From Proteobacteria bacterium UBA5122 (GTDB taxonomy: Bacteria > Pseudomonadota > Gammaproteobacteria > Tenderiales > Tenderiaceae): 29,602 bases of DNA. How positions within the stretch are numbered: the first letter of the stretch is position 1; each line of letters opens with the position of its first letter. Made by a program: the position numbers and the translations under genes. Below the pieces are notes generated by a model. It worked only from the letters and a program-made list of their open reading frames with translations, made no database searches and was not told the origin of the DNA. The DNA is taken from positions 6,409 through 36,010 of the forward strand of contig DHYU01000051.1 in NCBI GenBank assembly GCA_002415485.1, in the 5' to 3' direction. This document shows positions 7,094 to 15,136 of the stretch, in pieces.

Positions 7094-8507
7094 GGATGGT
7101 GCCGATGATGCCCGTGGTGGAACAGTTGTCGACGTAGGTCATCCCCTTGACCTCACCGCCATTGGCGCGCACACAGTCGCCGCCGGGGATCTTGTCAGGA
7201 TCATTGTCACCGCCCTTGACCAGGATGTCGGGCAGCGTGGCGCAGATCAGGCGCGTCGGGGTGTCTTCGTAAAAGCCGACCACCCAGTCGACACACTCCA
7301 GCGCGGCCAGCATCACCATGCGTCGTTCCATGGTGTTGATCGGCCGTTCTTCGCCCTTGAGGCGTTTGACCGAGGCGTCGTCGTTGACAGCGACGATCAG
7401 GCGATCGCCCAACTCCGCCGCCTGCTGCAGATAGGTCACGTGGCCAGCATGCAGGATGTCGAAACAGCCATTGGTCATGACGACCTTTTCGCCATGGGCC
7501 TGGGCCTCACGCACCAGCTCGATCAACTGTTCTTCGCTGACGATGCCGCGCTCCATCTCATCCTGCTCACGCATCGCGCGGCGCAGTTCAGGCACGGTGA
7601 CGCTGGCAGTGCCGAGCTTGCCGACCACCACGCCCGCGGCCAGATTGGCCAGCGCCGTCGCCTGTGCCAACGGCTGACCGGCGGCCAAGGCCGCGGCCAA
7701 TGCCGAGACCACGGTATCGCCGGCGCCGGTCACGTCATAGACCTCACGCGCCTTGGTCGGCAGGTGCAGTGCAGGCTCACCCTTGCGCAGCAGGGTCATG
7801 CCATTTTCGCTGCGCGTGACCAGCAGTGCGTCCAGATTCAGCTCGGCACGCAGCGCCTCACCACGGGTCACGATCTCTTCATCGGAATGACAGCGCCCGA
7901 CCACCGCCTCGAATTCACTCATGTTCGGCGTAATCACCGTTGCACCGGCGTACTTGGCAAAGTCCGTGCCCTTGGGATCGACCACCACCGGCTTGCCCGC
8001 CGCACGTGCCGCCTGGATCAGGCCCTGCACCTTGCGCAGCGTGCCCTTGCCGTAATCGGACAGCACCACCACATCGTGTGCACTCAAGGCCTGCTCAAAC
8101 CGCTGCAGCAGACCTTCGCCGTCATAACCGGCAAAACCGTCTTCGAAATCCAAACGGATCAGCTGTTGATGACGGCTCATGACACGCAGCTTGGTGATGG
8201 TCGAGGCACCGGCCACCCGTTCAAAATCACTGCGCACATGCGCCCGCTCCATGATGCAGGCCAGCGCGTTGGCCGAACCATCATCGCCGGTCAGGCCTTG
8301 CAGACAACTGCTGCCACCGAGGGTCGCGATATTCAACGCGACGTTGGCCGCGCCACCGGGGCGCTCCTCTTCTTCACCCACACGCACCACCGGCACCGGT
8401 GCCTCGGGCGAGATGCGAGAGGTATCACCATGCCAATAACGATCCAACATCAGGTCGCCACAGACCAGGACGCGGGCACCGGAAAAATCAGGGATTTGAA
8501 CTTTCAT
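7080..8507 (-). CDS. hldE: Bifunctional heptose-7-phosphate kinase / heptose-1-phosphate adenylyltransferase
   Basis: HldE makes ADP-D-glycero-D-manno-heptose: the N-terminal domain phosphorylates heptose 7-phosphate at C1 and the C-terminal domain adds AMP after a phosphatase step. At 475 residues it matches the usual two-domain size. The PfkB-type kinase (about 1-318) shows GDLMLDRYW, PGGAANVALNIATLGG and DVTGAGDTVVSALA with catalytic Asp264. The nucleotidyltransferase (about 343-475) shows TNGCFDILHAGHVTYL, with the HxGH-type motif at 353-356, and the LVKGGDN segment. The ATG is at 8507 with only a weak ribosome binding site. It is first in a minus-strand operon with the two redox genes and waaA, and supplies the donor used by WaaC and WaaF encoded further along. 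Confidence 0.97.
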   Translation of the reverse strand: MKVQIPDFSGARVLVCGDLMLDRYWHGDTSRISPEAPVPVVRVGEEEERPGGAANVALNIATLGGSSCLQGLTGDDGSANALACIMERAHVRSDFERVAGASTITKLRVMSRHQQLIRLDFEDGFAGYDGEGLLQRFEQALSAHDVVVLSDYGKGTLRKVQGLIQAARAAGKPVVVDPKGTDFAKYAGATVITPNMSEFEAVVGRCHSDEEIVTRGEALRAELNLDALLVTRSENGMTLLRKGEPALHLPTKAREVYDVTGAGDTVVSALAAALAAGQPLAQATALANLAAGVVVGKLGTASVTVPELRRAMREQDEMERGIVSEEQLIELVREAQAHGEKVVMTNGCFDILHAGHVTYLQQAAELGDRLIVAVNDDASVKRLKGEERPINTMERRMVMLAALECVDWVVGFYEDTPTRLICATLPDILVKGGDNDPDKIPGGDCVRANGGEVKGMTYVDNCSTTGIIGTIRERA

Positions 8508-8543
8508 TGATTGCGTAAAATTCCACCGAAAATGTTGCCGCGA

Positions 8544-8572
8544 ATATTAGCATACCCCCCGCATGGTGCCTA
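8544..8572 (-). promoter_or_regulatory. Candidate promoter for the hldE operon
   Basis: On the minus strand TAGGCA (8567-8572) and TAATAT (8544-8549) are separated by 17 bases, each matching four of six consensus positions. The predicted start near 8537 leaves a leader of about 30 bases before the hldE ATG. The match is modest; it fits the divergent layout with lpxL. Confidence 0.35.
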
Positions 8573-8590
8573 CGAAGCCACCGCCCGCGC

Positions 8591-8619
8591 TTGCCCCCGT
8601 CTGGCAAAAAAAATACAAT
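8591..8619 (+). promoter_or_regulatory. Candidate sigma-70 promoter for the lpxL-GT9/FkbM-GT4-msbA operon, with an A8 spacer tract
   Basis: TTGCCC (8591-8596) and TACAAT (8614-8619) are separated by exactly 17 bases; the -10 box matches five of six positions. Part of the spacer is a run of eight A (8606-8613). Transcription would begin near 8626, downstream of the ATG at 8563, which argues that lpxL starts at the GTG at 8659. Confidence 0.5.
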
Positions 8620-8658
8620 CCGAACATTGCTTTCGACGCCCACCGACACATACTCACA

Positions 8659-9591
8659 GTGACCGACACCTCCAGCGACCAACCCCACCCACCCTCGCGT
8701 TGGGCGGCCAAATATTGGCCCACACAACTTGGGCTCATCGCACTGCGCGTGTTGATACGACTCCCCTATCGCTGGCAGCTCAGCCTCGGTCGGACCATCG
8801 GCAAACTACTCTATTTGGCGGGCGGACGTCGCCGTAAGATCGCCCGCATCAACATTAGCCTGTGTTTTCCTGAGCGCTCACCACAGGAACAAGAGGCGCT
8901 GGTACGTGAGCATTTCGCCTCGCTGGGCATCAGCCTGTTTGAGATGGTCATGGCCTGGCGAGCACCCGATAAAAAGCTGCAACCATTATTGGATGTACAG
9001 GGTCTGGAACACGTGGAACATGCACTGACCACCGGACACGGTGTGATCCTATTGAGCGCCCACTTCACCACGCTGGAGATCGGTGGCAGACTGCTGGCCT
9101 TGGCCCGTGGCAAAAAATTCAACGCACTTTACCGACCACATAAAAACCCCGTATTCGAACAACAACAGAGCCTGGGGCGCGAATCACAATTCGCCAACCC
9201 CATACCACGCGACGACATGCGCCAAATGGTCAAGCGTCTGAAGAATGGTGAGATTATCTGGTACGCACCCGACCAGAACTATGGCCACAAACACAGCGTC
9301 TTCGCCGACTTTTTCGGTATTGCTGCAGCCACCAACACCACCACCAGCCGCCTGGCACGCATGACTGGCGCCGCCGTCATCCCGTATTTTCCACAACGCA
9401 AGGCGGACGGCAGCGGCTATACTGTCACCCTTTTGGCGCCGCTCGAGGACTTCCCAGGTGCCAGCGTCGAAGCAGATGCACAGCGCATGAACGATCTATT
9501 TGCCACAGCGATCCGCACCATGCCCGAACAATATCTGTGGGTACATCGCCGCTTTAAAGACCGCCCTGATAACGAACCTAGGTTTTATTAA
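8659..9591 (+). CDS. lpxL: LpxL/HtrB-type lipid A biosynthesis acyltransferase
   Basis: This family transfers a secondary acyl chain from acyl-ACP to Kdo2-lipid IVA at the inner membrane. Visible marks are RWAAKYWPTQLGLIALRVLI (N-terminal membrane segment), the RRRKIARINISLCFPE block typical of the family, the catalytic HX4E motif in SAHFTTLEIGGRLL (His135, Glu140), NALYRPHKNP, IWYAPDQNYG and the C-terminal YLWVHRRFKDRP. I start at GTG 8659, giving 310 residues, close to the family's roughly 306. The frame is open from an ATG at 8563, but those 32 extra residues do not look like the family and a candidate promoter lies inside them. No strong ribosome binding site supports either start. The acyl chain and the choice between LpxL and LpxM cannot be settled from sequence. 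Confidence 0.88.
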   Translation: MTDTSSDQPHPPSRWAAKYWPTQLGLIALRVLIRLPYRWQLSLGRTIGKLLYLAGGRRRKIARINISLCFPERSPQEQEALVREHFASLGISLFEMVMAWRAPDKKLQPLLDVQGLEHVEHALTTGHGVILLSAHFTTLEIGGRLLALARGKKFNALYRPHKNPVFEQQQSLGRESQFANPIPRDDMRQMVKRLKNGEIIWYAPDQNYGHKHSVFADFFGIAAATNTTTSRLARMTGAAVIPYFPQRKADGSGYTVTLLAPLEDFPGASVEADAQRMNDLFATAIRTMPEQYLWVHRRFKDRPDNEPRFY

Positions 9592-9600
9592 ACATCGCCC

Positions 9601-11634
9601 ATGAAAATATTGATCATCAAGTTTCGGAATATTGGCGATGTCTTGCTCACCGGACCACTGGCGTCATCCATAAAACAACACTATCCCAACAGTGAAGTCA
9701 CGGTATTGGTCAAGGCGGGCACTGAGGCGATGCTGCAACACCACCCTCACGTGGATCAAGTGCTCATCCTGCCGGAACAGCATGAAGGTGAATCCCGCTG
9801 GCAATATTTCCAACGCGAACGCGCCTGGATCGACACCCTAAAAACCCAAGGTTTTGACCAGGTCATCAACACCACCGAGGGTGATCGCGGCGCACTGATC
9901 GGATTCTTTGCCGGCATCAAACAACGCATCGGCGCCACCAAGGCCAGTGGTGATAAACGCTGGCGACGCGCCTTGCTGACCGATCAGCGACCACAAAAAA
10001 CCAGCCCCACACACACCGTCATCCGCAACCTGGATCTATTGCCGCCAGACTGCAGACAACAATATCGCCGGGTCGAACTGGGATTCTCAGCACCCGATAT
10101 GGATCACGTCACCGCCTTACTCAAGGCACAGCACTGGGACGGCCTGCAGACACTGATACAAGTCCACCCTACCTCGCGCTGGTTCTTTAAATGCTGGACC
10201 AATGAAGGTTTTGCCCAGATCATTGATCACCTGCACAGCCAACACAACTGCCGTGTGGTCATCACCAGCGGCCCCGACGCCCGTGAGCTGAGCAAAATCG
10301 AACAAATTCTGTCGCAGTGCCAACACCCGCCGATCAATCTGGCTGGACGCATGAGCCTGACTCAAACTGCCGCCCTGACCAGCCTGTGTAAACTATTCGT
10401 CGGCGTTGATACCGCGCCGATGCACATGGCTGCCGCGCTGGATGTCCCAGTGATCGCCCTCTTTGGCCCATCCGGCGCCTTTGACTGGGGGCCATGGCCC
10501 AACACCTGGCAGGGCGGACACACGCCCTACCCGGCGCGCAACGGCGTACAGAACGCGGGGCCACATACAGTGATCCAAAGCGATTGGCAATGCGCCCCCT
10601 GTGGTCGCGACGGCTGCGATGGCAGCAAACGCAGTCGTTGCCTGGAGTCCATTCCAGCGACAGAAGTCATTCGCCACATCGACCAACACCTAAATTCAGA
10701 GAACGCCCCCCCCACTCCTATAGCAGACCCAATGCCATTTACCACGACACCTGAACAATCATCACTCACCTCCATGCTGAATCGCACCGTGCGCGCCTAC
10801 CTATGCCACTCCCCTATCACCGAAGGTAAAAATCGGTTGCTCAACCTATTCCGCCCGCTGATCAAACCCAACGCCGAACAAGTGATCACCGATATCAAGC
10901 ATGGTTTCAAACTGATCGTAAATCTACGCAATCCAGAACACGACCGACTGTATTTCTATCAGGATCACGATGAACGTTATGAAGTGAGCACCCTCAAGCA
11001 GATCGTCCACCGCGGCGACACCTGCTGGGACATCGGCGCCAACATTGGTTTTTACAGCTGCCTGCTGGCAAAGCAGGTATCTGAACAGGGGCGAGTATTC
11101 TCCTTTGAACCCTCCAGCGCAACGATGCGCTATCTAGCCGCCAACGTGGCGATAAATTGTTTCGACAACGTGACACGCATCGGCAAGGCCATCGGTGAGC
11201 ACGTTGGCCAATCAGAACTCAGCGGCAGCGAACAAAGCATCGGCGAAGGCACCGCATCATTAAAATCAATCCAGACCGGTTACAGCGAAACCGTCGATGT
11301 CGACACCCTCGACCACCTCGGCCCGACCCTGCCATCGCCCGACTTTATCAAGATTGATGTCGAAGGTTTTGAGCTCGAGGTCATCCGTGGCGGACTACAA
11401 TACCTGAATGATCACCAACCGATGATCATGATGGAGATCCGCATGCGTGACCAACAAGAACAAGCCCATTTAGAAACATTACTGCATGATATCGGCTACG
11501 GATTCTACGAATTCCACAAACACGGCCTGATCCATCACAAGACGCTCACACACATCAAACGCCGCAATGTATTACTGGTCAAGCCTAACAGCCCCTATTT
11601 TCAGCGCATCCAGCCCTTGATCCGCGTATCGTGA
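9601..11634 (+). CDS. Fusion: GT9 heptosyltransferase (WaaQ-like) plus FkbM-family methyltransferase
   Basis: A 677-residue two-domain protein. Residues 1 to about 363 are a GT9 heptosyltransferase: MKILIIKFRNIGDVLLTGPL with Asp13, VHPTSRWFFKCWT near 188-200 and the donor-site FVGVDTAPMHMAAALDVPVI near 266-285, most like heptosyltransferase III (WaaQ). Residues of about 430-640 are an FkbM methyltransferase: CWDIGANIGFYSC (475-487) for SAM, FSFEPS (500-505) and FIKIDVEGFELEVIRGG (582-598). A Pro/Thr-rich linker (364-392) joins them. The linker is encoded across eight consecutive C; with seven, the frame would meet TAG at 10721 and the protein would end after the GT9 domain. An ATG at 10732 or 10774 could then start the methyltransferase alone. 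The start is nine bases after lpxL, and the end overlaps the next gene. Likely role: adding a heptose to the core and O-methylating a core sugar (inferred). Confidence 0.87.
   Translation: MKILIIKFRNIGDVLLTGPLASSIKQHYPNSEVTVLVKAGTEAMLQHHPHVDQVLILPEQHEGESRWQYFQRERAWIDTLKTQGFDQVINTTEGDRGALIGFFAGIKQRIGATKASGDKRWRRALLTDQRPQKTSPTHTVIRNLDLLPPDCRQQYRRVELGFSAPDMDHVTALLKAQHWDGLQTLIQVHPTSRWFFKCWTNEGFAQIIDHLHSQHNCRVVITSGPDARELSKIEQILSQCQHPPINLAGRMSLTQTAALTSLCKLFVGVDTAPMHMAAALDVPVIALFGPSGAFDWGPWPNTWQGGHTPYPARNGVQNAGPHTVIQSDWQCAPCGRDGCDGSKRSRCLESIPATEVIRHIDQHLNSENAPPTPIADPMPFTTTPEQSSLTSMLNRTVRAYLCHSPITEGKNRLLNLFRPLIKPNAEQVITDIKHGFKLIVNLRNPEHDRLYFYQDHDERYEVSTLKQIVHRGDTCWDIGANIGFYSCLLAKQVSEQGRVFSFEPSSATMRYLAANVAINCFDNVTRIGKAIGEHVGQSELSGSEQSIGEGTASLKSIQTGYSETVDVDTLDHLGPTLPSPDFIKIDVEGFELEVIRGGLQYLNDHQPMIMMEIRMRDQQEQAHLETLLHDIGYGFYEFHKHGLIHHKTLTHIKRRNVLLVKPNSPYFQRIQPLIRVS
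10706..10713 (+). repeat. C8 homopolymer in the linker of the GT9-FkbM fusion
   Basis: Eight consecutive C within codons 369-371. Loss of one C brings TAG (10721-10723) into frame 14 codons after the predicted GT9 domain; gain of one C leads to a TGA near 10752. The tract is therefore a possible slippage point, or a place where a base-calling error could have created or removed the fusion. Confidence 0.75.
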
Positions 11635-12782
11635 AGCAAATCCCACTCAAGATCGCCTTGATTCGCCAGCGCTATACTCCGTTTGGTGGAGCAGAGCGCT
11701 TTGTCGATCAGGCGCTGTCTAGCCTCAAATCAGACAATACCGACCTCACCTTGATTTGTCGCGACTGGAAAGGTGAGATCAAACATTCAGTTCATCAGTG
11801 CCAACCCTTTTATCTGGGGAGGACTTGGCGCGACCAGAGTTTTACTCGTTGCGTGCAAAAACACCTAACAAACACCCACTATGACCTGGTGCAATCACAC
11901 GAACGCATCGCAGGCTGCCATATCTATCGCGCCGGTGATGGTGTGCACCGAGAGTGGCTCACTCAACGCGCACGCACACAAGGCCCGATCAGTAAATACC
12001 TGACCCAACTCAGCCCCTTCCACCGTCGACTGCTCGCAGCCGAAAAACAGATGTTTCTCTCACCACTGCTCAAGCGAGTGATCTGCAACTCGCACATGGT
12101 CAAACACGAGATCCAACATCACTTTGGGCTGGCCGAGGATAAGTTCTGCGTCATTCACAATGGCGTCGACAGCGAGAAGTTTCATCCAGATCTCAAGCAC
12201 CATCGTCAAACGCAACGACAACAACTACACATCCCGCAACAGGCGACTGTCTTTTTATTTGTCGGCTCCGGCTTTGAGCGCAAAGGCGCTGGCACTGTCA
12301 TCCAGGCCTTGACCAAGGTCGATGCGGCACATGCTGTCTTTGTAGGTAAGGACAAACTCACCAAACACTACCAACAACTGGCCAACCGATTGCGAGTTGC
12401 GAGTCGCTGCCATTTTGTCGGCCCCCAAACCGATGTACGTCCCTATTATGGCGTCGCCGATGCCTTCGTCCTGCCCACACTCTATGAGCCGTTTCCGAAT
12501 GTAGTGATGGAAGCGATGGCCTGCGGCCTGCCGGTGATCACCAGCACTAAATGCGGCTCCACCGACATTATTATGCCGGGCGAGAATGGACTGATATGTG
12601 ATGCACTGGATATCGAACAACTGGCCAGCCACATGCAAACACTGTCATCATCCGAGGTACGGGATAAAATGGGCCGTGCCGCACGGTCCACCGTTGAGCC
12701 GATGACACTCGAACACATGGCCGAACAACTGATACAGCTATACCGACAACTTTTAAGCGAACTGCAAACGAAGACATCATGA
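11631..12782 (+). CDS. GT4 family glycosyltransferase (WaaG-like LPS core transferase)
   Basis: A 383-residue GT-B retaining glycosyltransferase, cytoplasmic or membrane-peripheral. The acceptor half opens with ALIRQRYTPFGGAERFVDQA, resembling the N-terminus of WaaG (LPS glucosyltransferase I), and contains YRAGDGVHREWL. The donor half shows VFLFVGSGFERKGAGTVIQA and the retaining EX7E motif in EPFPNVVMEAMACGLPVIT (Glu286, Glu294). The start codon is GTG at 11631, sharing bases with the stop of the fusion gene (GTGA), and its end overlaps msbA in an ATGA, so it is translationally coupled on both sides. Transfer of a hexose to an inner-core heptose is the likely job, but donor and linkage cannot be read from sequence. 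A WaaG assignment is plausible, not certain. Confidence 0.86.
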   Translation: MKQIPLKIALIRQRYTPFGGAERFVDQALSSLKSDNTDLTLICRDWKGEIKHSVHQCQPFYLGRTWRDQSFTRCVQKHLTNTHYDLVQSHERIAGCHIYRAGDGVHREWLTQRARTQGPISKYLTQLSPFHRRLLAAEKQMFLSPLLKRVICNSHMVKHEIQHHFGLAEDKFCVIHNGVDSEKFHPDLKHHRQTQRQQLHIPQQATVFLFVGSGFERKGAGTVIQALTKVDAAHAVFVGKDKLTKHYQQLANRLRVASRCHFVGPQTDVRPYYGVADAFVLPTLYEPFPNVVMEAMACGLPVITSTKCGSTDIIMPGENGLICDALDIEQLASHMQTLSSSEVRDKMGRAARSTVEPMTLEHMAEQLIQLYRQLLSELQTKTS

Positions 12783-14515
12783 CAGATAGCGCCGCCGCCA
12801 CTGGCAAACAAGTCTATTTCCGCCTCCTGGGTTATGTAAAACCCTACTGGAAGATCTTCAGCTTTTCGTTGATTGCCATGATCGCGCTCGCCATCGCCGA
12901 ACCACTCAAAGCCGCGCTGATGAAACCGCTGCTCGACACCACCTTTGTTGAAAAAGACCCTGATATGCTGGTGTTGATGCCCATGATGCTGATCGGGTTG
13001 TTTGCCTTCAGCGGCATCGCTCAATACATCAGTACCGTGTCACTGGCCTGGGTCGCCAACAAGGTGGTCATGGATCTGCGCGAACAGATGCTAAACCGTA
13101 TCCTGGCACTACCGAGCCAGTACTTCTCAGACAACACTTCCGGCGGCCTGCTTTCCAAAATGAACTATGACGTTGGCCAAGTGCGCGCCGCTGCCACCAA
13201 TGTGCTGATCGTGGTGGTCCGAGATACGCTGACGATCATCGGCCTGCTGGCCTGGATGCTCTATCTGGACTGGAAGATGACGTTGATGGTCTTTGTTATC
13301 GCACCATTGATCGCACTTGTAGTTAAGGCCATCAGTCATCGCATGCGCAACAATAGCCACAGCCTACAAGATGCAATGGGAGACATGACTCACATCGCTG
13401 AAGAAGCCGTTAATGGCAATCGCGTGATCAAGGTCTTCGATGGCCAGGCCTACGAAACAAAGCGCTTCAACGAAGCAACCAACTGGGTCCGCCGCTTTGA
13501 AATGAAGATCACCAACACCTCCGCTGCAAACGTGCCAGTGGTGCAATTAATTGCCGCCAGCGCATTGGCCGTCATCATCTACATCGGCTCCAAAGGCACG
13601 ATGACGGTCGGCGCATTTGTCTCATTCATCGCAGCGATGGCCATGCTGTCATCCCCCATCAAACGACTCACCAGCATCAATGAGCATCTACAACGCGGCA
13701 TCGCAGCAGCTGAAAGTGTATTCAAACTGATCGATCAACACCCCGAACCTGACACAGGCTCACGCCAACTGGATCGCGCCCAGGGCACGTTGCAATTCAA
13801 CAACGTCAGCCTGCATTATGCCAACAGCGAATCGACCGCCCTGAATGCCATCAACCTCAGCATCCAGGCCGGAGAAACCCTCGCCCTGGTCGGCCGCTCC
13901 GGCAGCGGCAAGACCTCGCTCGTCAATCTGATCCCGCGTTTCTATCAGCCGACGGCAGGCCAGCTATTGATCGACGGCATCGACATCACCGACATCCGCC
14001 TTGCCGATCTACGGCGCAATCTGGCACTGGTTACACAAGAAGTCGTTTTGTTCAATGACACCATCGCAAACAACATTGCCTATGGCCTGCGCCAGGACGC
14101 CAGTCGCGACGACATCATCGCTGCTGCCAAGGCCGCCCATGCAATGGAGTTTATAGAACAACTACCCAACGGGCTCGACACACTCATTGGCGAAAAAGGC
14201 GCCCGCCTCTCTGGTGGCCAACGCCAGCGACTCGCCATCGCCCGCGCCATTCTCAAAGACGCACCGATTTTGATCCTGGATGAGGCCACCTCGGCGCTCG
14301 ACACCGAGTCCGAGCGTCATGTGCAGGCAGCACTGGAAAATCTCAAACGAGGGCGCACCACCATCATGATTGCCCACCGCCTGTCGACCATCGAAAATGC
14401 AGACCGCATCATCGTCATGGAACAAGGTCATATCGTGGAAAGTGGCAATCACCAGTCACTACTGGCTGCAAACGGCACCTATGCCAAACTGCACAACATG
14501 CAATTTTGTGACTAA
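12779..14515 (+). CDS. msbA: Lipid A export ATP-binding/permease protein MsbA
   Basis: MsbA is a homodimeric ABC exporter that flips lipid A-core from the inner to the outer leaflet of the inner membrane. The 578 residues match the family's roughly 580. The transmembrane domain (about 1-325) has six predicted helices, near 27-47, 66-90, 142-162, 165-185, 253-270 and 276-292. The nucleotide-binding domain holds Walker A GRSGSGKTS (373-381), the Q-loop VTQE, the signature LSGGQ (477-481), Walker B ILILDE (497-502) and the H-loop His533. It overlaps the preceding GT4 gene by four bases (ATGA). The gene is last in the operon; lpxK, which often follows msbA, is not here. Its 3' end overlaps the stop of the convergent methyltransferase gene by four bases. 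Confidence 0.95.
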   Translation: MTDSAAATGKQVYFRLLGYVKPYWKIFSFSLIAMIALAIAEPLKAALMKPLLDTTFVEKDPDMLVLMPMMLIGLFAFSGIAQYISTVSLAWVANKVVMDLREQMLNRILALPSQYFSDNTSGGLLSKMNYDVGQVRAAATNVLIVVVRDTLTIIGLLAWMLYLDWKMTLMVFVIAPLIALVVKAISHRMRNNSHSLQDAMGDMTHIAEEAVNGNRVIKVFDGQAYETKRFNEATNWVRRFEMKITNTSAANVPVVQLIAASALAVIIYIGSKGTMTVGAFVSFIAAMAMLSSPIKRLTSINEHLQRGIAAAESVFKLIDQHPEPDTGSRQLDRAQGTLQFNNVSLHYANSESTALNAINLSIQAGETLALVGRSGSGKTSLVNLIPRFYQPTAGQLLIDGIDITDIRLADLRRNLALVTQEVVLFNDTIANNIAYGLRQDASRDDIIAAAKAAHAMEFIEQLPNGLDTLIGEKGARLSGGQRQRLAIARAILKDAPILILDEATSALDTESERHVQAALENLKRGRTTIMIAHRLSTIENADRIIVMEQGHIVESGNHQSLLAANGTYAKLHNMQFCD

Positions 14516-15129
14516 ACGGCCTGCTTATCGACACGCAAACGATAACCAATCTCCGCCGCGTGATAAAAACGGCATAAGCGCCGCTCATACATGTTCTGCA
14601 TTGCAAAACTGCGATTCACCAGGGCCCGCAGAATCGGTACCACAACGCGGTCGAGCAAGGTCATGCGATAAAAATAAAACTTGATCTGTTCCACCTCAAA
14701 ACGCGTATCGGAATAAAAGGCCGGCACCTTACGCAAGACTGGCTGCTTTTCCGGTGCAACGAAATAATTCATCGTGTACAAACCAAAAAAACGCACATGG
14801 GTTGGGTCCGAGTAATAATAAGGATTCGAAAAATGCGGCACCACGATTTCAATCACACACCCCGGTGCCGCCACCCGATGCAATTCCTTCATCAATGGCA
14901 GAAACTGATCGACATGCTCCAACACATGCCGCGTAAACACATGGCTCACGCTGTTATCCGGAATCAACGACAAGGGCGCATTCAAGTCCGCCACGATGTC
15001 CACACCCGACAACGGCAGATGATCCAAGCCGTAATAACCATCGCGCTGATTGCCCGCACTACCCAGTTCCAAACGCAAGGGCACACCATTCGCCAGGTCC
15101 TGTTCGATCTTTGAATTTAGAAATTCCAC
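14512..15129 (-). CDS. Small SAM-dependent methyltransferase (class I)
   Basis: A 205-residue protein with a methyltransferase-11-like core. Motif I is degenerate (LRLELGSAGNQRDGYYGLD, about 18-36) but keeps the beta1-loop-beta2 pattern. VSHVFTRHVLEHVDQFLPLM (61-80) and LHRVAAPGCVIEIVVPHF (83-100) are the usual strand 4 and strand 5 regions of small-molecule or sugar methyltransferases. The start codon is GTG, seven bases after the CgeB-like glycosyltransferase stop, so the two genes form an operon. It probably methylates a glycan or an intermediate made by its partner, which is inference from position. The stop codon overlaps that of msbA on the opposite strand. No membrane segment or signal peptide is seen. 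Confidence 0.78.
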   Translation of the reverse strand: MEFLNSKIEQDLANGVPLRLELGSAGNQRDGYYGLDHLPLSGVDIVADLNAPLSLIPDNSVSHVFTRHVLEHVDQFLPLMKELHRVAAPGCVIEIVVPHFSNPYYYSDPTHVRFFGLYTMNYFVAPEKQPVLRKVPAFYSDTRFEVEQIKFYFYRMTLLDRVVVPILRALVNRSFAMQNMYERRLCRFYHAAEIGYRLRVDKQAV

Positions 15130-15136
15130 CGCTTGC

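Noticed and set aside
7065..8510. A 481-codon open frame antisense to hldE
   Set aside because: It almost exactly mirrors hldE, which is unmistakable, and its product is low-complexity His/Arg/Gln-rich without a known fold.
8563..8658. N-terminal extension of the lpxL product from ATG 8563
   Set aside because: The 32 residues do not resemble the family and overlap a good candidate promoter; kept only as an alternative start.
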